Under the pieces are notes generated by a model, which was given only the letters and a program-made list of their open reading frames with translations, had not been told where the DNA came from and did not search any database. The position numbers and the translations under genes were made by a program. From positions 14,500 to 78,499 of the forward strand of contig CAXTBW010000003.1 in assembly GCA_964242925.1 (NCBI GenBank): a stretch of DNA of 64,000 nucleotides, written 5' to 3'. Below, piece after piece: positions 51,244-60,199 of the stretch (position 1 is its first letter; each line of letters begins with the position of its first letter). This DNA is from LMUY01 sp964242925 (GTDB lineage: Bacteria; Pseudomonadota; Alphaproteobacteria; Acetobacterales; Acetobacteraceae).

Positions 51244-51340
51244 CTCTCCCGCTCGCGGGAGAGGGTCGGGGTGAGGGGAATGCGGGATCCTCACACGCGC
51301 CGCCACCCTCACCCAACCCTCTCCCGCAGGCGGGAGAGGG
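51244..51340. repeat. Dispersed palindromic repeat, copy 2 (CTCTCCC/GGGAGAG family)
   Basis: Left half: CTCTCCC-gctcgc-GGGAGAG, then GGTCGGGGTGAGGGG. Right half, inverted: CCACCCTCACCCAACC, then CTCTCCC-gcaggc-GGGAGAGGG. The layout is the same as at 3163-3255. It occupies the space between the vWA gene and the ATPase gene within one strand's operon and could reduce read-through between them. Confidence 0.8.
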
Positions 51341-51367
51341 CCTTTTGACGCGTGGTATGGCCGAGGG

Positions 51368-53317
51368 TCACGGCAGGGCGTCGAGGGGGACGGGGTACAT
51401 CGCCTCGCCGGGCGTGCGGCTGCCGGACAGGTCGACCCACAAATCGGGTTGCGCTTGGTACTCCTGATACAGCCGCAGCTTGGCCTCGACGTTATTCAGC
51501 ACGGTGCGCTGCGCGATCGCGCCCATGCTGAGCCAATCCGGCTCCGCAATGTTCATGATGTCCGACTGGTAGGGCAACCCGTCCAGATACTCGCCCAGCA
51601 GCCCGCCGATGTTCTGCGCGCCGGCGATCCGGCTCGGGTCGCGGGCGGTCGCGGCAAAGGCGGAGCGCAACTGGGTGAAGAAGGTGCGGGAGTCCAGCCG
51701 CTGCGCGATGCCGGCGTCCAGGATGGTCTTGAGGCTCTTGGCCAGGTCCGAAAGCTGATTGCGGGTCAGCAGCACGCGAACGTCCAGGCTGGACAGCTCG
51801 GGGTTTGCCAGGTCGCGGTCCGTGGTCCAGCTGCGGATCACGTCGGGCGCGCGGGTGCCTTCCAGGCGGCCGAGATAGGTCAGCCGCATGGCATTCGATA
51901 CGACGTCGATCTGTTGCTGCTGCGGCCCGTTCAACGCGCCGCCGCCCTCGACCGCGTGCCCGGTCGCGGCCGCGGCCTGGCGCAGCAGCGCGGTGGACAG
52001 CGCCTCGACGGTCTGCGCGAAGCTGTCCGCGGCGCCGTTCGGCACGGGGAAGTACAGCGAGCCGGCGGCATCGAAGCGGGACAGCTCGGTATATTGCGCG
52101 CGCGCCGGCTCGTGGTCGTGCCGCGCCCGGCCCTCGGGGGTGAGCAGGTGGATGACCAGGACGGCGATGCCGCGCGCCTTCGCCAACTCACGGATCTCGG
52201 CGATGTTCAGGTGGGTGAGGCTATGCGGGTGCGTGGAGGTGCGCGCGCCCGCATCGGTGACGAGCACGACGAAGCGGCCGGCCATGCCGTTCCAGTCGAT
52301 CTCGTCGATCGCGGTCTTGATGCCGCCGATCGGGTCCTCGTCGAACCCGGTGGACGAGGCGGTGGCCTGCGCAACGTCGGCGAGCGCGGGCAGGATTGCG
52401 TCGGCGGGCTTGGTGAAGTCGGGCCGGGCGTAGACCCGAGTCGGGTAACCCAGGCCGGGGTTGTCGGCGAGGCTGTCGCGATAGGCGACCAGGCCGAAGC
52501 GGAAATCGTTCTTCGCGGACGACGCGCCGATGCGGCTGACGATGCTGCGGATCGCGTCGCGGGTGCGGTCTATGTACGGCTGCATGCTCATCGTGGTGTC
52601 GAGCACGAAGACCACGCCGGCGCGGTACGGCTCGGCGGGCGGGGGCGCCGGGCGGTCCGGCTGGGACGGCACGCTGATCACCTGCAACAGGCGCAGCGGG
52701 GGGCCGAACTCGCGCTCGACGGTCTGCGCCTCGATGATCGGCATCAGGTAGAAATTGTGCGCGAAGTCGACATGGGTGGCCGGCTCGACCGCGAGCACCG
52801 GCGCCGCGTCGGTGTGCGCGGCTGCTGCAGCTGCGGCGGCGGTGCGCAGCGCGGCCGCCTTGTCGCCGGCCTGGGCATCGAGCATCAGCAGGCGTTCGTT
52901 CTGCTCGCTGTCCAGGAACAGCACGGGCTGGCGGCCGGACGGGTTGGTGAAGGCGGCGATCATGGTGTGCTGCCACTCGATCGCGCGGTCGGCGGCGATC
53001 CAGCCCACGGTGCGGCCGTCCGCGGTGGGGCCGACCTCGAGCGCGTCGCCCTGCTTGGCGTAGACGTAGAACACGGTGAAGCCCGGCACGGAGCTGCCGC
53101 CGCGGCCGCCGGGCTGCGGCGAGAGGGTGGCGCCCGGCCGGGTCACGACACGTTGGAACAGCGACTGCTTGCCGGGCAGCAGCAGCGGCGTGCGCGCGGC
53201 TGACGGCGTTTGCGCTGCGACAGGAGCGGTTAGGAGCAGCATCACCGTTAGGGCGCGCATCATTACGAGGTAGGCCGCACCTACCTTCCCGTCATGCCAG
53301 GGCTTGACGATGATCAT
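51368..53317 (-). CDS. Exported von Willebrand A protein, PpkA C-terminus-like
   Basis: The 649-residue protein has a signal segment (MRALTVMLLLTAPVAAQ). An SH3-like N-terminal region with 'VFYVYAKQGDALEVGPTADG' and 'TVGWIAADRAIEWQHTMIAA' comes next. A vWA domain from ~235 has the metal site in 'GVVFVLDTTMSMQPYIDRTR', 'FGLVAYRDSLADNPG' and 'VVLVTDAGARTSTHPHSLTH', followed by a helical tail. This matches the periplasmic part of PpkA, but the kinase domain is missing. ATG 53317 overlaps the preceding stop; 53263 would give a cleaner signal peptide. Confidence 0.8.
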   Translation of the reverse strand: MIIVKPWHDGKVGAAYLVMMRALTVMLLLTAPVAAQTPSAARTPLLLPGKQSLFQRVVTRPGATLSPQPGGRGGSSVPGFTVFYVYAKQGDALEVGPTADGRTVGWIAADRAIEWQHTMIAAFTNPSGRQPVLFLDSEQNERLLMLDAQAGDKAAALRTAAAAAAAAHTDAAPVLAVEPATHVDFAHNFYLMPIIEAQTVEREFGPPLRLLQVISVPSQPDRPAPPPAEPYRAGVVFVLDTTMSMQPYIDRTRDAIRSIVSRIGASSAKNDFRFGLVAYRDSLADNPGLGYPTRVYARPDFTKPADAILPALADVAQATASSTGFDEDPIGGIKTAIDEIDWNGMAGRFVVLVTDAGARTSTHPHSLTHLNIAEIRELAKARGIAVLVIHLLTPEGRARHDHEPARAQYTELSRFDAAGSLYFPVPNGAADSFAQTVEALSTALLRQAAAATGHAVEGGGALNGPQQQQIDVVSNAMRLTYLGRLEGTRAPDVIRSWTTDRDLANPELSSLDVRVLLTRNQLSDLAKSLKTILDAGIAQRLDSRTFFTQLRSAFAATARDPSRIAGAQNIGGLLGEYLDGLPYQSDIMNIAEPDWLSMGAIAQRTVLNNVEAKLRLYQEYQAQPDLWVDLSGSRTPGEAMYPVPLDALP

Positions 53318-54459
53318 GGCCAGAAGTCCCGCAGGATGAGTTCGGATTGCATGTCGCCGGTGGCTGCCTTGGCTCGCAGGAAGGCCTGCAGCGCGTCGCG
53401 CTTGGCGGCCACGTCGGGGACGCCGGCGCGGCTGGCGTCGCGGTAGTAGCGGGCGGCCTGGCGCGGGTCGGGTTTGGCCAGCAACGGGCTGGGCCGGAAG
53501 GTGACCGGGTCGTAGAGCCCGCCGAGCGTCATCATCGCGCTGCCGTCGCCGCGGTCGGCGGCTTCCTCCAGCAGCAGCATGCCGTCGTCGGGCTTGCCCT
53601 GGGACAGCCGGCGGCGCCCCTCGGCGGCGATCGCGCCCACGTTGGGCGCGCGGCTCAGCACGTCCGGCACGCTCATGTCGGCGAGCGGGCGCGGCGGCGT
53701 ACCGGGGGGCGTAACGGGTTGTGCAACTGGGGGCGTGACCGGCGGCGTGATCGGCGGAACCGTCCGTGGCGGCAGTGGCTGCGGCGTGGGCCGCGGCGTC
53801 GGCGCGGGCGGCGTGACCACGACCTCGGTGTGGCGGAAGTATGCGTAGGTCGCCTCCGCCGTCGCGACCAGCAGCAGCAACGCGAGGATCAGCAAGCCGC
53901 GTTTCAGCAGCCCATCGCTCTTACGGCGCGCGCCGGGGGGCGGCAGCGGCGGAGGCGCCACGGGGGGACGGGGTAGCGGTGGCGGCGCAGGCGGTGGCTT
54001 CGGCGCAGGCGGTGGCGGCGGCCTCGGCGCAGGCGGTGGAGGCGGTGGCGACGCAGGCGGTGGCGACGCAGGCGGCGGCGGTGCTGGCGGCGGCGGCGCA
54101 GGGGGAGGCGGCGCGGCGACCATGCGGGCGCGGGAGGCGGCGCGGACCGGGCGGATGTCGGGCCAGCTCGCCGCCTCGTCAATGCGGGCGGCGGGCACGG
54201 CCACAAGGTAGGTGCCGGCCTCCAGATGCGCGCATACCCCCCAGCCCACGGTCAGCAGCAGGCCGCCGCCATCGGTGGCGACGGCGTCCGGCTGCAGCAG
54301 AGCGTCCTCGCCCTGCCAGCCGTTCGGTCCGAGGTTGCCCTGGTCCCAGCCTTCCCGCCGAATGCGCAGCCCCGGTGACCCGGCGGCGGCCGCGGCCCCG
54401 GCGACGCGCAGCTGGGCGGTGCCCGCGCGACCTTCGGGGTCGGGCACGACGGTGATCAT
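53314..54459 (-). CDS. Proline-rich single-pass membrane protein with SEL1/TPR-like tail
   Basis: The 381-residue protein has an N-terminal beta-rich domain (~1-105: 'LRIRREGWDQGNLGPNGWQG', 'TVGWGVCAHLEAGTYLVAVP'), a proline linker (~115-180), a membrane helix (~188-208, 'LLKRGLLILALLLLVATAEA'), a second proline stretch, and a C-terminal SEL1-like helical part ('GMLLLEEAADRGDGSAMMTL', 'DPRQAARYYRDASRAGVPDV'). The tail is predicted to be periplasmic. It overlaps the SrfC-like gene and the vWA gene by four bases. I know no named family. Confidence 0.65.
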   Translation of the reverse strand: MITVVPDPEGRAGTAQLRVAGAAAAAGSPGLRIRREGWDQGNLGPNGWQGEDALLQPDAVATDGGGLLLTVGWGVCAHLEAGTYLVAVPAARIDEAASWPDIRPVRAASRARMVAAPPPPAPPPPAPPPPASPPPASPPPPPPAPRPPPPPAPKPPPAPPPLPRPPVAPPPLPPPGARRKSDGLLKRGLLILALLLLVATAEATYAYFRHTEVVVTPPAPTPRPTPQPLPPRTVPPITPPVTPPVAQPVTPPGTPPRPLADMSVPDVLSRAPNVGAIAAEGRRRLSQGKPDDGMLLLEEAADRGDGSAMMTLGGLYDPVTFRPSPLLAKPDPRQAARYYRDASRAGVPDVAAKRDALQAFLRAKAATGDMQSELILRDFWP

Positions 54460-57062
54460 GCGCGGCGCGCCTCCAGGTGAACCAGGATGCCGCCGAGCGC
54501 CTCGTTGGCGGCGATGTCGAGGCCGGACGCCCCCGGGTCCTGCACGTTGTCCTCGAAGGTGCGCTGCAGCGCGGTCATCCAGTCGATGTGGAACACCCGG
54601 TCATAGGGCGCCGCGGTGGCGCCGAGCACCGGTTGCCCGGTGATCGCCGGCCGCTCCTGGAAGATCGGCCGCGAGCCGTTGGCGACGTGGGGCCGGGCGG
54701 CCGGCGCCACGCGATCGAAGCCGAGGCGGTGGACGAAGCCGTTGATGCCCTCCTCGACGAGCATCACCGGGCGTTGCGCGGCAGCCGCGCTGCGATGGCC
54801 GAAGGTGCGCTCCCGCAGGTCGGTCGCGATGCGGTCGCGCAGGCGCAGGCGGCGCGCGGCGGACCAGATCTCGCCGGCCAAGGTGGCGGCCTGCTCGCGC
54901 GGCAAGCGGAACGCGGCCTGCGCGTCGTCGTCGGTGGCGAGCGCCTGCATCGTCTCGCTCCACTCGGCCATCGCGGCGTCGACGAAGCGCTCGTAGCGGT
55001 CCTTCGCGACGGCTACGGCGTCCACCGCGACCGGCTCCTGGGCGATGCCGAGGGCGGCGAGATAGTCGTCCTCCAAGCTGATCGTGCCGATCGGCGCGGG
55101 CCCGTCGGAGACGTCGGATTCCAGCCGGAAGTAGACGGCGGCGACCTGGTCCGAGGTGACCTGCAGCGAGCGCAGCAGGGAGCCGAACATCTGCGCCTGC
55201 GCGCATTGCGCCAGGGCGCGCAGCACCTCCTGCGCGTTCTGCTTGGCGCGCGCCAACTCGGCGGCGAGGTCGCCGGTGTGGAAATACGGCCGCAGGCGTT
55301 GCGCCATGTCGGTCGCCAGCTCCTCGACGCGGCCCGACAGCTGCAGCGCCTTGGTGGACGGGTCGCACACCTGGCGCAGCTGGCCCGCGAGGAACGAGAT
55401 GCCGCCGTCGCCGGGCCTGAGCGCTTCTTCCCAGGCGCGCGCCGGGTCGGCGAAGTGGCGCAGCACCTCGGGGGTTTGCAGGTAGGCGGCGCGCTTCTCG
55501 GCGATCTTGGCGCGGGCGCGCTCGGCGATGGCCACCTCGCGTTTGACGCCGTCCACGGTCTCGTAATCGAGCACGGAGTCGAAGCCGATGGCGGTGGAGC
55601 GGAGCCAGAACAGATTGTCGAAGGCGCGCCCCGGCGCCCATTCGGCGGGCCAGTCGTGCGACTTGCCGAAGAATTCGAGCAGGCTGGCTTGCAGCCGGGC
55701 GCTCCAGCGCTGGCCGGTGGCGGAGTCCTCGCCGGCCTTCTCCTCGAATTCGCGGTCGAACTGGGTCAGTACGAAGAACAGGCTGTTGCGCTGCGCCGCG
55801 CGGGCGGCGGGCGTGGCGCCGATGGTCAGGCCGATCCACTCGGTGATCATGCGCGGCAGCGTCTGCACGTCCTGGTTGGACGGGCCGACGCAGAGCAGCA
55901 TGGCGGCGATCTCCTGCTCGTCGTTGTAGCGTTGGAACAGGTAGGCGACCTTGCCGCGCAGGAACACGCGGCCGAGGCGGCCGGGCTGGGCGAGGAAGCC
56001 GGCCGGGTCGCTGATCTCCTCGCGGGAGCGTGCGCCGGGGAAGTCCAGCAGGTCGGTGTGCTCGAAGAAGTCCCACGGGCGCTCGGCCAGGGGCACGGTG
56101 ATCTCGGCGATAAGCGCGGCCAGCACGGCGCGGCCCAGCACGGCGCGTCCGCCGGCAGCGGACACCACGGTGATGCCAGCCGTGGTCTCGGGGGCGCCCA
56201 GGCCGAACACGAGGTTGGCGTCGAGCACGCTGATCTCGCGCGGCATCAGCGCGTCGAGGCCGCAGAACGCGACGTCGGGGAATTGCAGGCTGGCGAGCGC
56301 GGCGATCAATTCGGCGGCCACGGCGGTCAGGGCGGGGGTGTTGTTCCACAGCGGGGCGTAGGCCTCGGCGCGGGCGGCCGGCGGCAGGGTGGGTATGATG
56401 GCGGCGGCGCGCAGCCAGTAGTTTACGCCTAATGCGCGGATGAGGCCGCTGCCGGCGAAGTGCTTGTCGAAATACTCGCGCATCTCCTCGATGTCGTCGG
56501 AGGTGAGACCCGCGCCTTGGGCGCCGCCTTGCGGGGCGAGGCGGTCGAACATGGCGGCCACCGCCTCGGGTTCGGGCGGCAGCAGGTTGGGGACCTTGAA
56601 GTCCTCGAGGAAGGCGTTGGCGAGGATCTTCACGACGTCCGTTTGCGACAGCAAGCGCAGCGGGACGGGCGCGCCGGCGGGCGCCGGGTCGGCGCGCAGC
56701 GTGAAGCGGGAGACCAGGCCGGTGGATTCCTTACCGCCCTGCGGGTTGAGGTCGCGCAGAAAGTTGAGCCGCTGGGCGCCGTAGACCGCCTCCAGCGGGC
56801 GGCCCGGCGGGGTGGCGAGGCTGCTGACCAGGTACGACTTGCCCGCTTGGCTGGCGCCGAACACGGCGACGCCCATCGGCCGCGTGGCCGCAGTGCGCAG
56901 GCGGGCGGCGCGGCGACCGAAGCGGCGGAAGTCGCGGGCGAGCGCCGTAGGGTCTTCCTTCAGCGAGGCGCGGTTGGCCTCCAGCCAGGCCGCCGCGTCC
57001 CGCGCAACGTCGGCGACCTGGCCGGTGCGGCGGACGAGGGCCGCGGGGGACAGGTCGGTCAT
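54456..57062 (-). CDS. SrfC-like P-loop NTPase
   Basis: This 868-residue protein, from ATG at 57062, has a helical N-terminus, Walker A 'GVAVFGASQAGKSYLVSSLA' (69-76), 'LNFLRDLNPQGGKESTGLVS', and a G3-like 'TDLLDFPGARSREEI'. A long helical C-terminal region follows, as in SrfC virulence-factor family proteins. SrfC is encoded with SrfA and SrfB in enterobacteria; its biochemical function is not established. In-frame codons upstream to 57113 read through a dispersed repeat. Confidence 0.82.
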   Translation of the reverse strand: MTDLSPAALVRRTGQVADVARDAAAWLEANRASLKEDPTALARDFRRFGRRAARLRTAATRPMGVAVFGASQAGKSYLVSSLATPPGRPLEAVYGAQRLNFLRDLNPQGGKESTGLVSRFTLRADPAPAGAPVPLRLLSQTDVVKILANAFLEDFKVPNLLPPEPEAVAAMFDRLAPQGGAQGAGLTSDDIEEMREYFDKHFAGSGLIRALGVNYWLRAAAIIPTLPPAARAEAYAPLWNNTPALTAVAAELIAALASLQFPDVAFCGLDALMPREISVLDANLVFGLGAPETTAGITVVSAAGGRAVLGRAVLAALIAEITVPLAERPWDFFEHTDLLDFPGARSREEISDPAGFLAQPGRLGRVFLRGKVAYLFQRYNDEQEIAAMLLCVGPSNQDVQTLPRMITEWIGLTIGATPAARAAQRNSLFFVLTQFDREFEEKAGEDSATGQRWSARLQASLLEFFGKSHDWPAEWAPGRAFDNLFWLRSTAIGFDSVLDYETVDGVKREVAIAERARAKIAEKRAAYLQTPEVLRHFADPARAWEEALRPGDGGISFLAGQLRQVCDPSTKALQLSGRVEELATDMAQRLRPYFHTGDLAAELARAKQNAQEVLRALAQCAQAQMFGSLLRSLQVTSDQVAAVYFRLESDVSDGPAPIGTISLEDDYLAALGIAQEPVAVDAVAVAKDRYERFVDAAMAEWSETMQALATDDDAQAAFRLPREQAATLAGEIWSAARRLRLRDRIATDLRERTFGHRSAAAAQRPVMLVEEGINGFVHRLGFDRVAPAARPHVANGSRPIFQERPAITGQPVLGATAAPYDRVFHIDWMTALQRTFEDNVQDPGASGLDIAANEALGGILVHLEARRA

Positions 57063-57082
57063 TGCGGAAACCCATTCGCATT

Positions 57083-57115
57083 CGTCATAGCCGGACTTGA
57101 TCCGGCCACCCACGC
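57083..57115 (-). repeat. 33-base hairpin repeat, copy A (between srfB- and srfC-like genes)
   Basis: On the minus strand this copy reads GCGTGGGTGGCC, GGATCAAGTCCGGC and TATGACG. Its core GGCCGGA-TCAAG-TCCGGC forms a hairpin. Copy B at 57190-57222 has the opposite orientation and differs at one base. Together they form an inverted pair within the 187-base gap; the intervening 74 bases contain no recognisable gene. Confidence 0.8.
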
Positions 57116-57189
57116 CGCACCAACGGAACCGGTCGACCGCATTGGGTGAAAATGCCGCCCTAGATCACGATCGCGGAGGCTGCGGCGCC

Positions 57190-57222
57190 GCGTGGGTGGC
57201 CGGATCAAGTCCGGCCATGACG
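57190..57222 (+). repeat. 33-base hairpin repeat, copy B (inverted to copy A)
   Basis: This copy has the same 33 bases in plus orientation, with a full seven-base stem GGCCGGA/TCCGGCC. The pair A-B is palindromic at large scale and could fold into one long stem in mRNA or act as a terminator separating the SrfB- and SrfC-like genes. Dispersed GGCCGGATCAAGTCCGGCC elements of this kind are common in alphaproteobacterial genomes. Confidence 0.8.
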
Positions 57223-57249
57223 GTAGCGGTGACGGTGATTGGGTGAACA

Positions 57250-60186
57250 TCATTGAATCGCCAGCCGGCCGGTGTCGCGCCAGTAGCCGTCGCCGTCGTC
57301 CATCGTTTGCAAACGCAGCCGCACGTCGTTCGGGTGGTTGCTGGCGCCCGTGGCGTCCTCCACCGTCTCCACCTTGAACGTTTCTCGCCCGGCCTGGTCC
57401 GTCTCCGAGTCCGGATCGATGTCGGCCCGGCGCACCGTCACCTTCAGCGGCAGGGCCATGCGCGCGGCGGTGTCGGGGTTGCTGAACTCCATCACGTACA
57501 GCGGGGTGGCGGTCCAGCGGGCAAGCGGCAGCTGGCGGAAACCCAGTTGCGTGACGGTCTGGAACGGCACGGAGAAGCCGACGTCGTTCGCCGCCTCGCC
57601 GTCCAAGTCGAGGTTCGACAGCAGGACGTTCTCCTCCCGGATCTGGCCGTTGATGTCCATCTTGCCGATGTAGCGCGCCGTGGAGCGCATCGACAGCTTG
57701 CTCGCGCGCAGCAGGAAATTGCGCAGCCGCCCCTCCGCCTGCACGCAAAGCGCAGCGCCCACTGCGACGGTGGTCTTCGGATCGTCGATCCGGTTGGCGG
57801 CGTCGCGGAACGGGTATTTCTCACCGACGCGATACTGGTGCATGCCGATGATGCGGTGCGGCGGCACGGGCGTCTTGGCCAGCACGATGTCGTTCACCAT
57901 GCGCAGCCGCGACGGCCTGCCGGACAGCAGCAGCACGTCGCAATCGTACTGCCAGACCACCTCGCAAAGATCGGCCAGCATCGGCGCCAGCACGGCGGAG
58001 ATCACCGGCTCCACCTGGCGCGACTGAACGTCGAGCGTGGCGTCGGCGACCCTGAACCCGGACGCGCCAGCCTGCGCAGCGGCGGCCTCGAAGTAGCCAA
58101 TGGCGCGCTCGGCGCGAGCGATGGCATCGGCGCCCAGCACGTCGGCGACGGTCGCGTGGATCAGCACGCCGCTACGGCGGCCCTCCAATTGCTCGTAGGC
58201 GCCCAGCACGGCGATGCCGAGCGGCTCCATCACCATGGACACGAACAGCCGGCGCAAATGGCGGTCCTGCTCCGACTGGCCGCCCTGGTCCTGGCCCAGG
58301 CTGCGCGACAGCAGCGCGCGCGCATCCCGCACCCCGGAAGCGGTCAACGCCGCGGCGATCGCGGGCAGCACCACCACCGTGATGATGCGCTCCAGCACGT
58401 CGTCGCCAGCCACCTTGAAGCTCTCGCGGAACTCCTGCCGCGGCTCGATCGCCTCGCCGTCGGGGGTGGCGTAGGTGGACACCATCAGGTCCGTGGTGCC
58501 GCCGCCGATGTCGATGCTGGCCACGCGCAGGGTCGGCTCCGAGCTGCCCGGTCGAACGCGGCCGATCCCCGACATGAGCGCGCGGGTGTCGCCGCCGAGG
58601 CGCTCGGTGACCTCGTTGTGCAGCCAGACGATCTGCGTCGCGGTCGCCTCGTCGAGGTTGGCCACCACGCGGGGCAGCGGCGGCCCGCCGGGGCCCACGG
58701 CCAGCATGTCCCAGGCGAGCTTCACCGCCGCCTCCGCGCGGGAGCGCAGGATGCGCTGCTCCGCCACCGGCATGCCCGGCGGCATCGTCATCAGCACCGA
58801 TCGCAGCTGGCGCGGCTTGTTGGCGTCGCGGCGCTGGGCGCGGCTGCCGGGCGCGTTGATCTGGCCGACCACCTGCAGCACGATCTCCGCCAGCATCAGG
58901 GTGAAGATGCTGCTGCGGCTGAAGCGCGCGCGGGAGGCGGGCTGGCCGCCGCGGCGATGGCGCAGCACGTTGCCGTCCTCCGTCACCAGGGTCATGAACA
59001 TGCCGCCGACCGGCGGGTCCGTGGTGACCCCGTCCGTCGCGCGGCCGTTGTAGCGCCAGCCCTGGGTGGTGGCGCGGTCGTCCCACAGATAGCGCTTGGG
59101 CGAGGACAGCCCGGTGGCGCCTTCGTTGCCGAGCCGCGCGCCCGCCAGCCGCACCGCCTCGGGGCCGACGCGCACCGGGCTGGCCCAGCTGAACGCGGAA
59201 GCGCGGCCGGACCGGCGGGAGATCGCGTCCTTGCCGAAGCTGGCGCGCACGAACTCGACCCGGCTGTCGAACGGCTTGGAGTGGCTGCATTCCGGGTGCG
59301 AGAGGTCCCGCAGGGTGAGCGGGTAGCTGTCGGACAGGTTCAAGCCCTGGCCCGGGTGCTCCTCGATGATGATGCCGCAGGTGCGGGCGTTGCCGATGTC
59401 GAGCACCAGGTCGCAGGTGACGGGCAGGTAGCCGAGGTTGGCGGACACGACGTCCAACAGGCGCACGCGGGGCATGATGCCGGCGGCGTCGAGCAACTGG
59501 AGGAATAGCTGGTAGCGGGCGTAGTGCTCGCAGGCGTGCGGCAGGTCCTCGGCGCGGACCGGGCGGTTGCGGCGAGCGCTGAGCTGTTCCAGCAGCATCT
59601 CGAACAGCCAGTCGCCGACCCAGCCCTCGTCGAGGAACCAGGCGTTGCTGGCCGGGTCGGCGACGAATGCGAAATCCTGTTGCAGGGCGCTTGAGTCGGG
59701 GGTGGGGGCGGTGAACGGCTCGTCGCCGGAGCGGGGCAGCAGGGCGGTGTCGAACGCCAGCGTGAGGGTGTGGGTGCGCCGGGTCGCGGAGCCGGCGGGC
59801 GCCGGGTCGGGGGTGAGGCGAGCGCGCGCCCAGTTGCTTGGCCCCGTCGCGTAGGCTTCGACGCCGCCGGGTCCGCCGGGCTGGGTCAGGAAGTAGGGTA
59901 GCGGGACCCAGCGATCGGTGTGCATCTCAATCGCCTGGTTGCGGCCGATCTTGTAGATCTCGTCGAAGGGCGGCGACTGGCCGCTGATCGGGTCCGACAG
60001 CGTCCCCGTGTCGTCGGCGCGCAGCACGCGCAAGGCGAACGGTTGAGCGCCGTCGGCGTCCTGCGCGCCCATCGGTTCCTCCCAGAAGTCCAGCGACAGG
60101 CGGGGCAGCTGCTCGATGTCGAGGGGGATGTCCCAGAACTGGACGCCGCTGTTGGGCACGAGGGTGATCAGGATCGGCTGGGGCAT
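57250..60186 (-). CDS. SrfB-like actin-fold ATPase
   Basis: The 978-residue protein starts MPQPILITLVPNSGVQFWDI. ATPase motifs of the actin/Hsp70 fold are visible: phosphate-1 'CDLVLDIGNARTCGIIIE' near residue 263, phosphate-2 'ASIDIGGGTTDLMVSTYA' near residue 558, and adenosine motif 'VLLLSGRPSRLRMVNDIV'. This is the SrfB virulence-factor family architecture. It follows the SrfA-like genes by 13 bases. The biochemical role in any organism is unclear; a chaperone- or scaffold-like function is inference. Confidence 0.85.
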   Translation of the reverse strand: MPQPILITLVPNSGVQFWDIPLDIEQLPRLSLDFWEEPMGAQDADGAQPFALRVLRADDTGTLSDPISGQSPPFDEIYKIGRNQAIEMHTDRWVPLPYFLTQPGGPGGVEAYATGPSNWARARLTPDPAPAGSATRRTHTLTLAFDTALLPRSGDEPFTAPTPDSSALQQDFAFVADPASNAWFLDEGWVGDWLFEMLLEQLSARRNRPVRAEDLPHACEHYARYQLFLQLLDAAGIMPRVRLLDVVSANLGYLPVTCDLVLDIGNARTCGIIIEEHPGQGLNLSDSYPLTLRDLSHPECSHSKPFDSRVEFVRASFGKDAISRRSGRASAFSWASPVRVGPEAVRLAGARLGNEGATGLSSPKRYLWDDRATTQGWRYNGRATDGVTTDPPVGGMFMTLVTEDGNVLRHRRGGQPASRARFSRSSIFTLMLAEIVLQVVGQINAPGSRAQRRDANKPRQLRSVLMTMPPGMPVAEQRILRSRAEAAVKLAWDMLAVGPGGPPLPRVVANLDEATATQIVWLHNEVTERLGGDTRALMSGIGRVRPGSSEPTLRVASIDIGGGTTDLMVSTYATPDGEAIEPRQEFRESFKVAGDDVLERIITVVVLPAIAAALTASGVRDARALLSRSLGQDQGGQSEQDRHLRRLFVSMVMEPLGIAVLGAYEQLEGRRSGVLIHATVADVLGADAIARAERAIGYFEAAAAQAGASGFRVADATLDVQSRQVEPVISAVLAPMLADLCEVVWQYDCDVLLLSGRPSRLRMVNDIVLAKTPVPPHRIIGMHQYRVGEKYPFRDAANRIDDPKTTVAVGAALCVQAEGRLRNFLLRASKLSMRSTARYIGKMDINGQIREENVLLSNLDLDGEAANDVGFSVPFQTVTQLGFRQLPLARWTATPLYVMEFSNPDTAARMALPLKVTVRRADIDPDSETDQAGRETFKVETVEDATGASNHPNDVRLRLQTMDDGDGYWRDTGRLAIQ

Positions 60187-60199
60187 GGGGCGGGTCCGG

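Noticed and set aside
51449..59508. Long plus-strand frames at 51449-53203, 54477-56432 and 57253-59508
   Set aside because: All are antisense to the vWA, SrfC-like and SrfB-like genes and show Gly/Ala/Val/His-rich low-information sequence.
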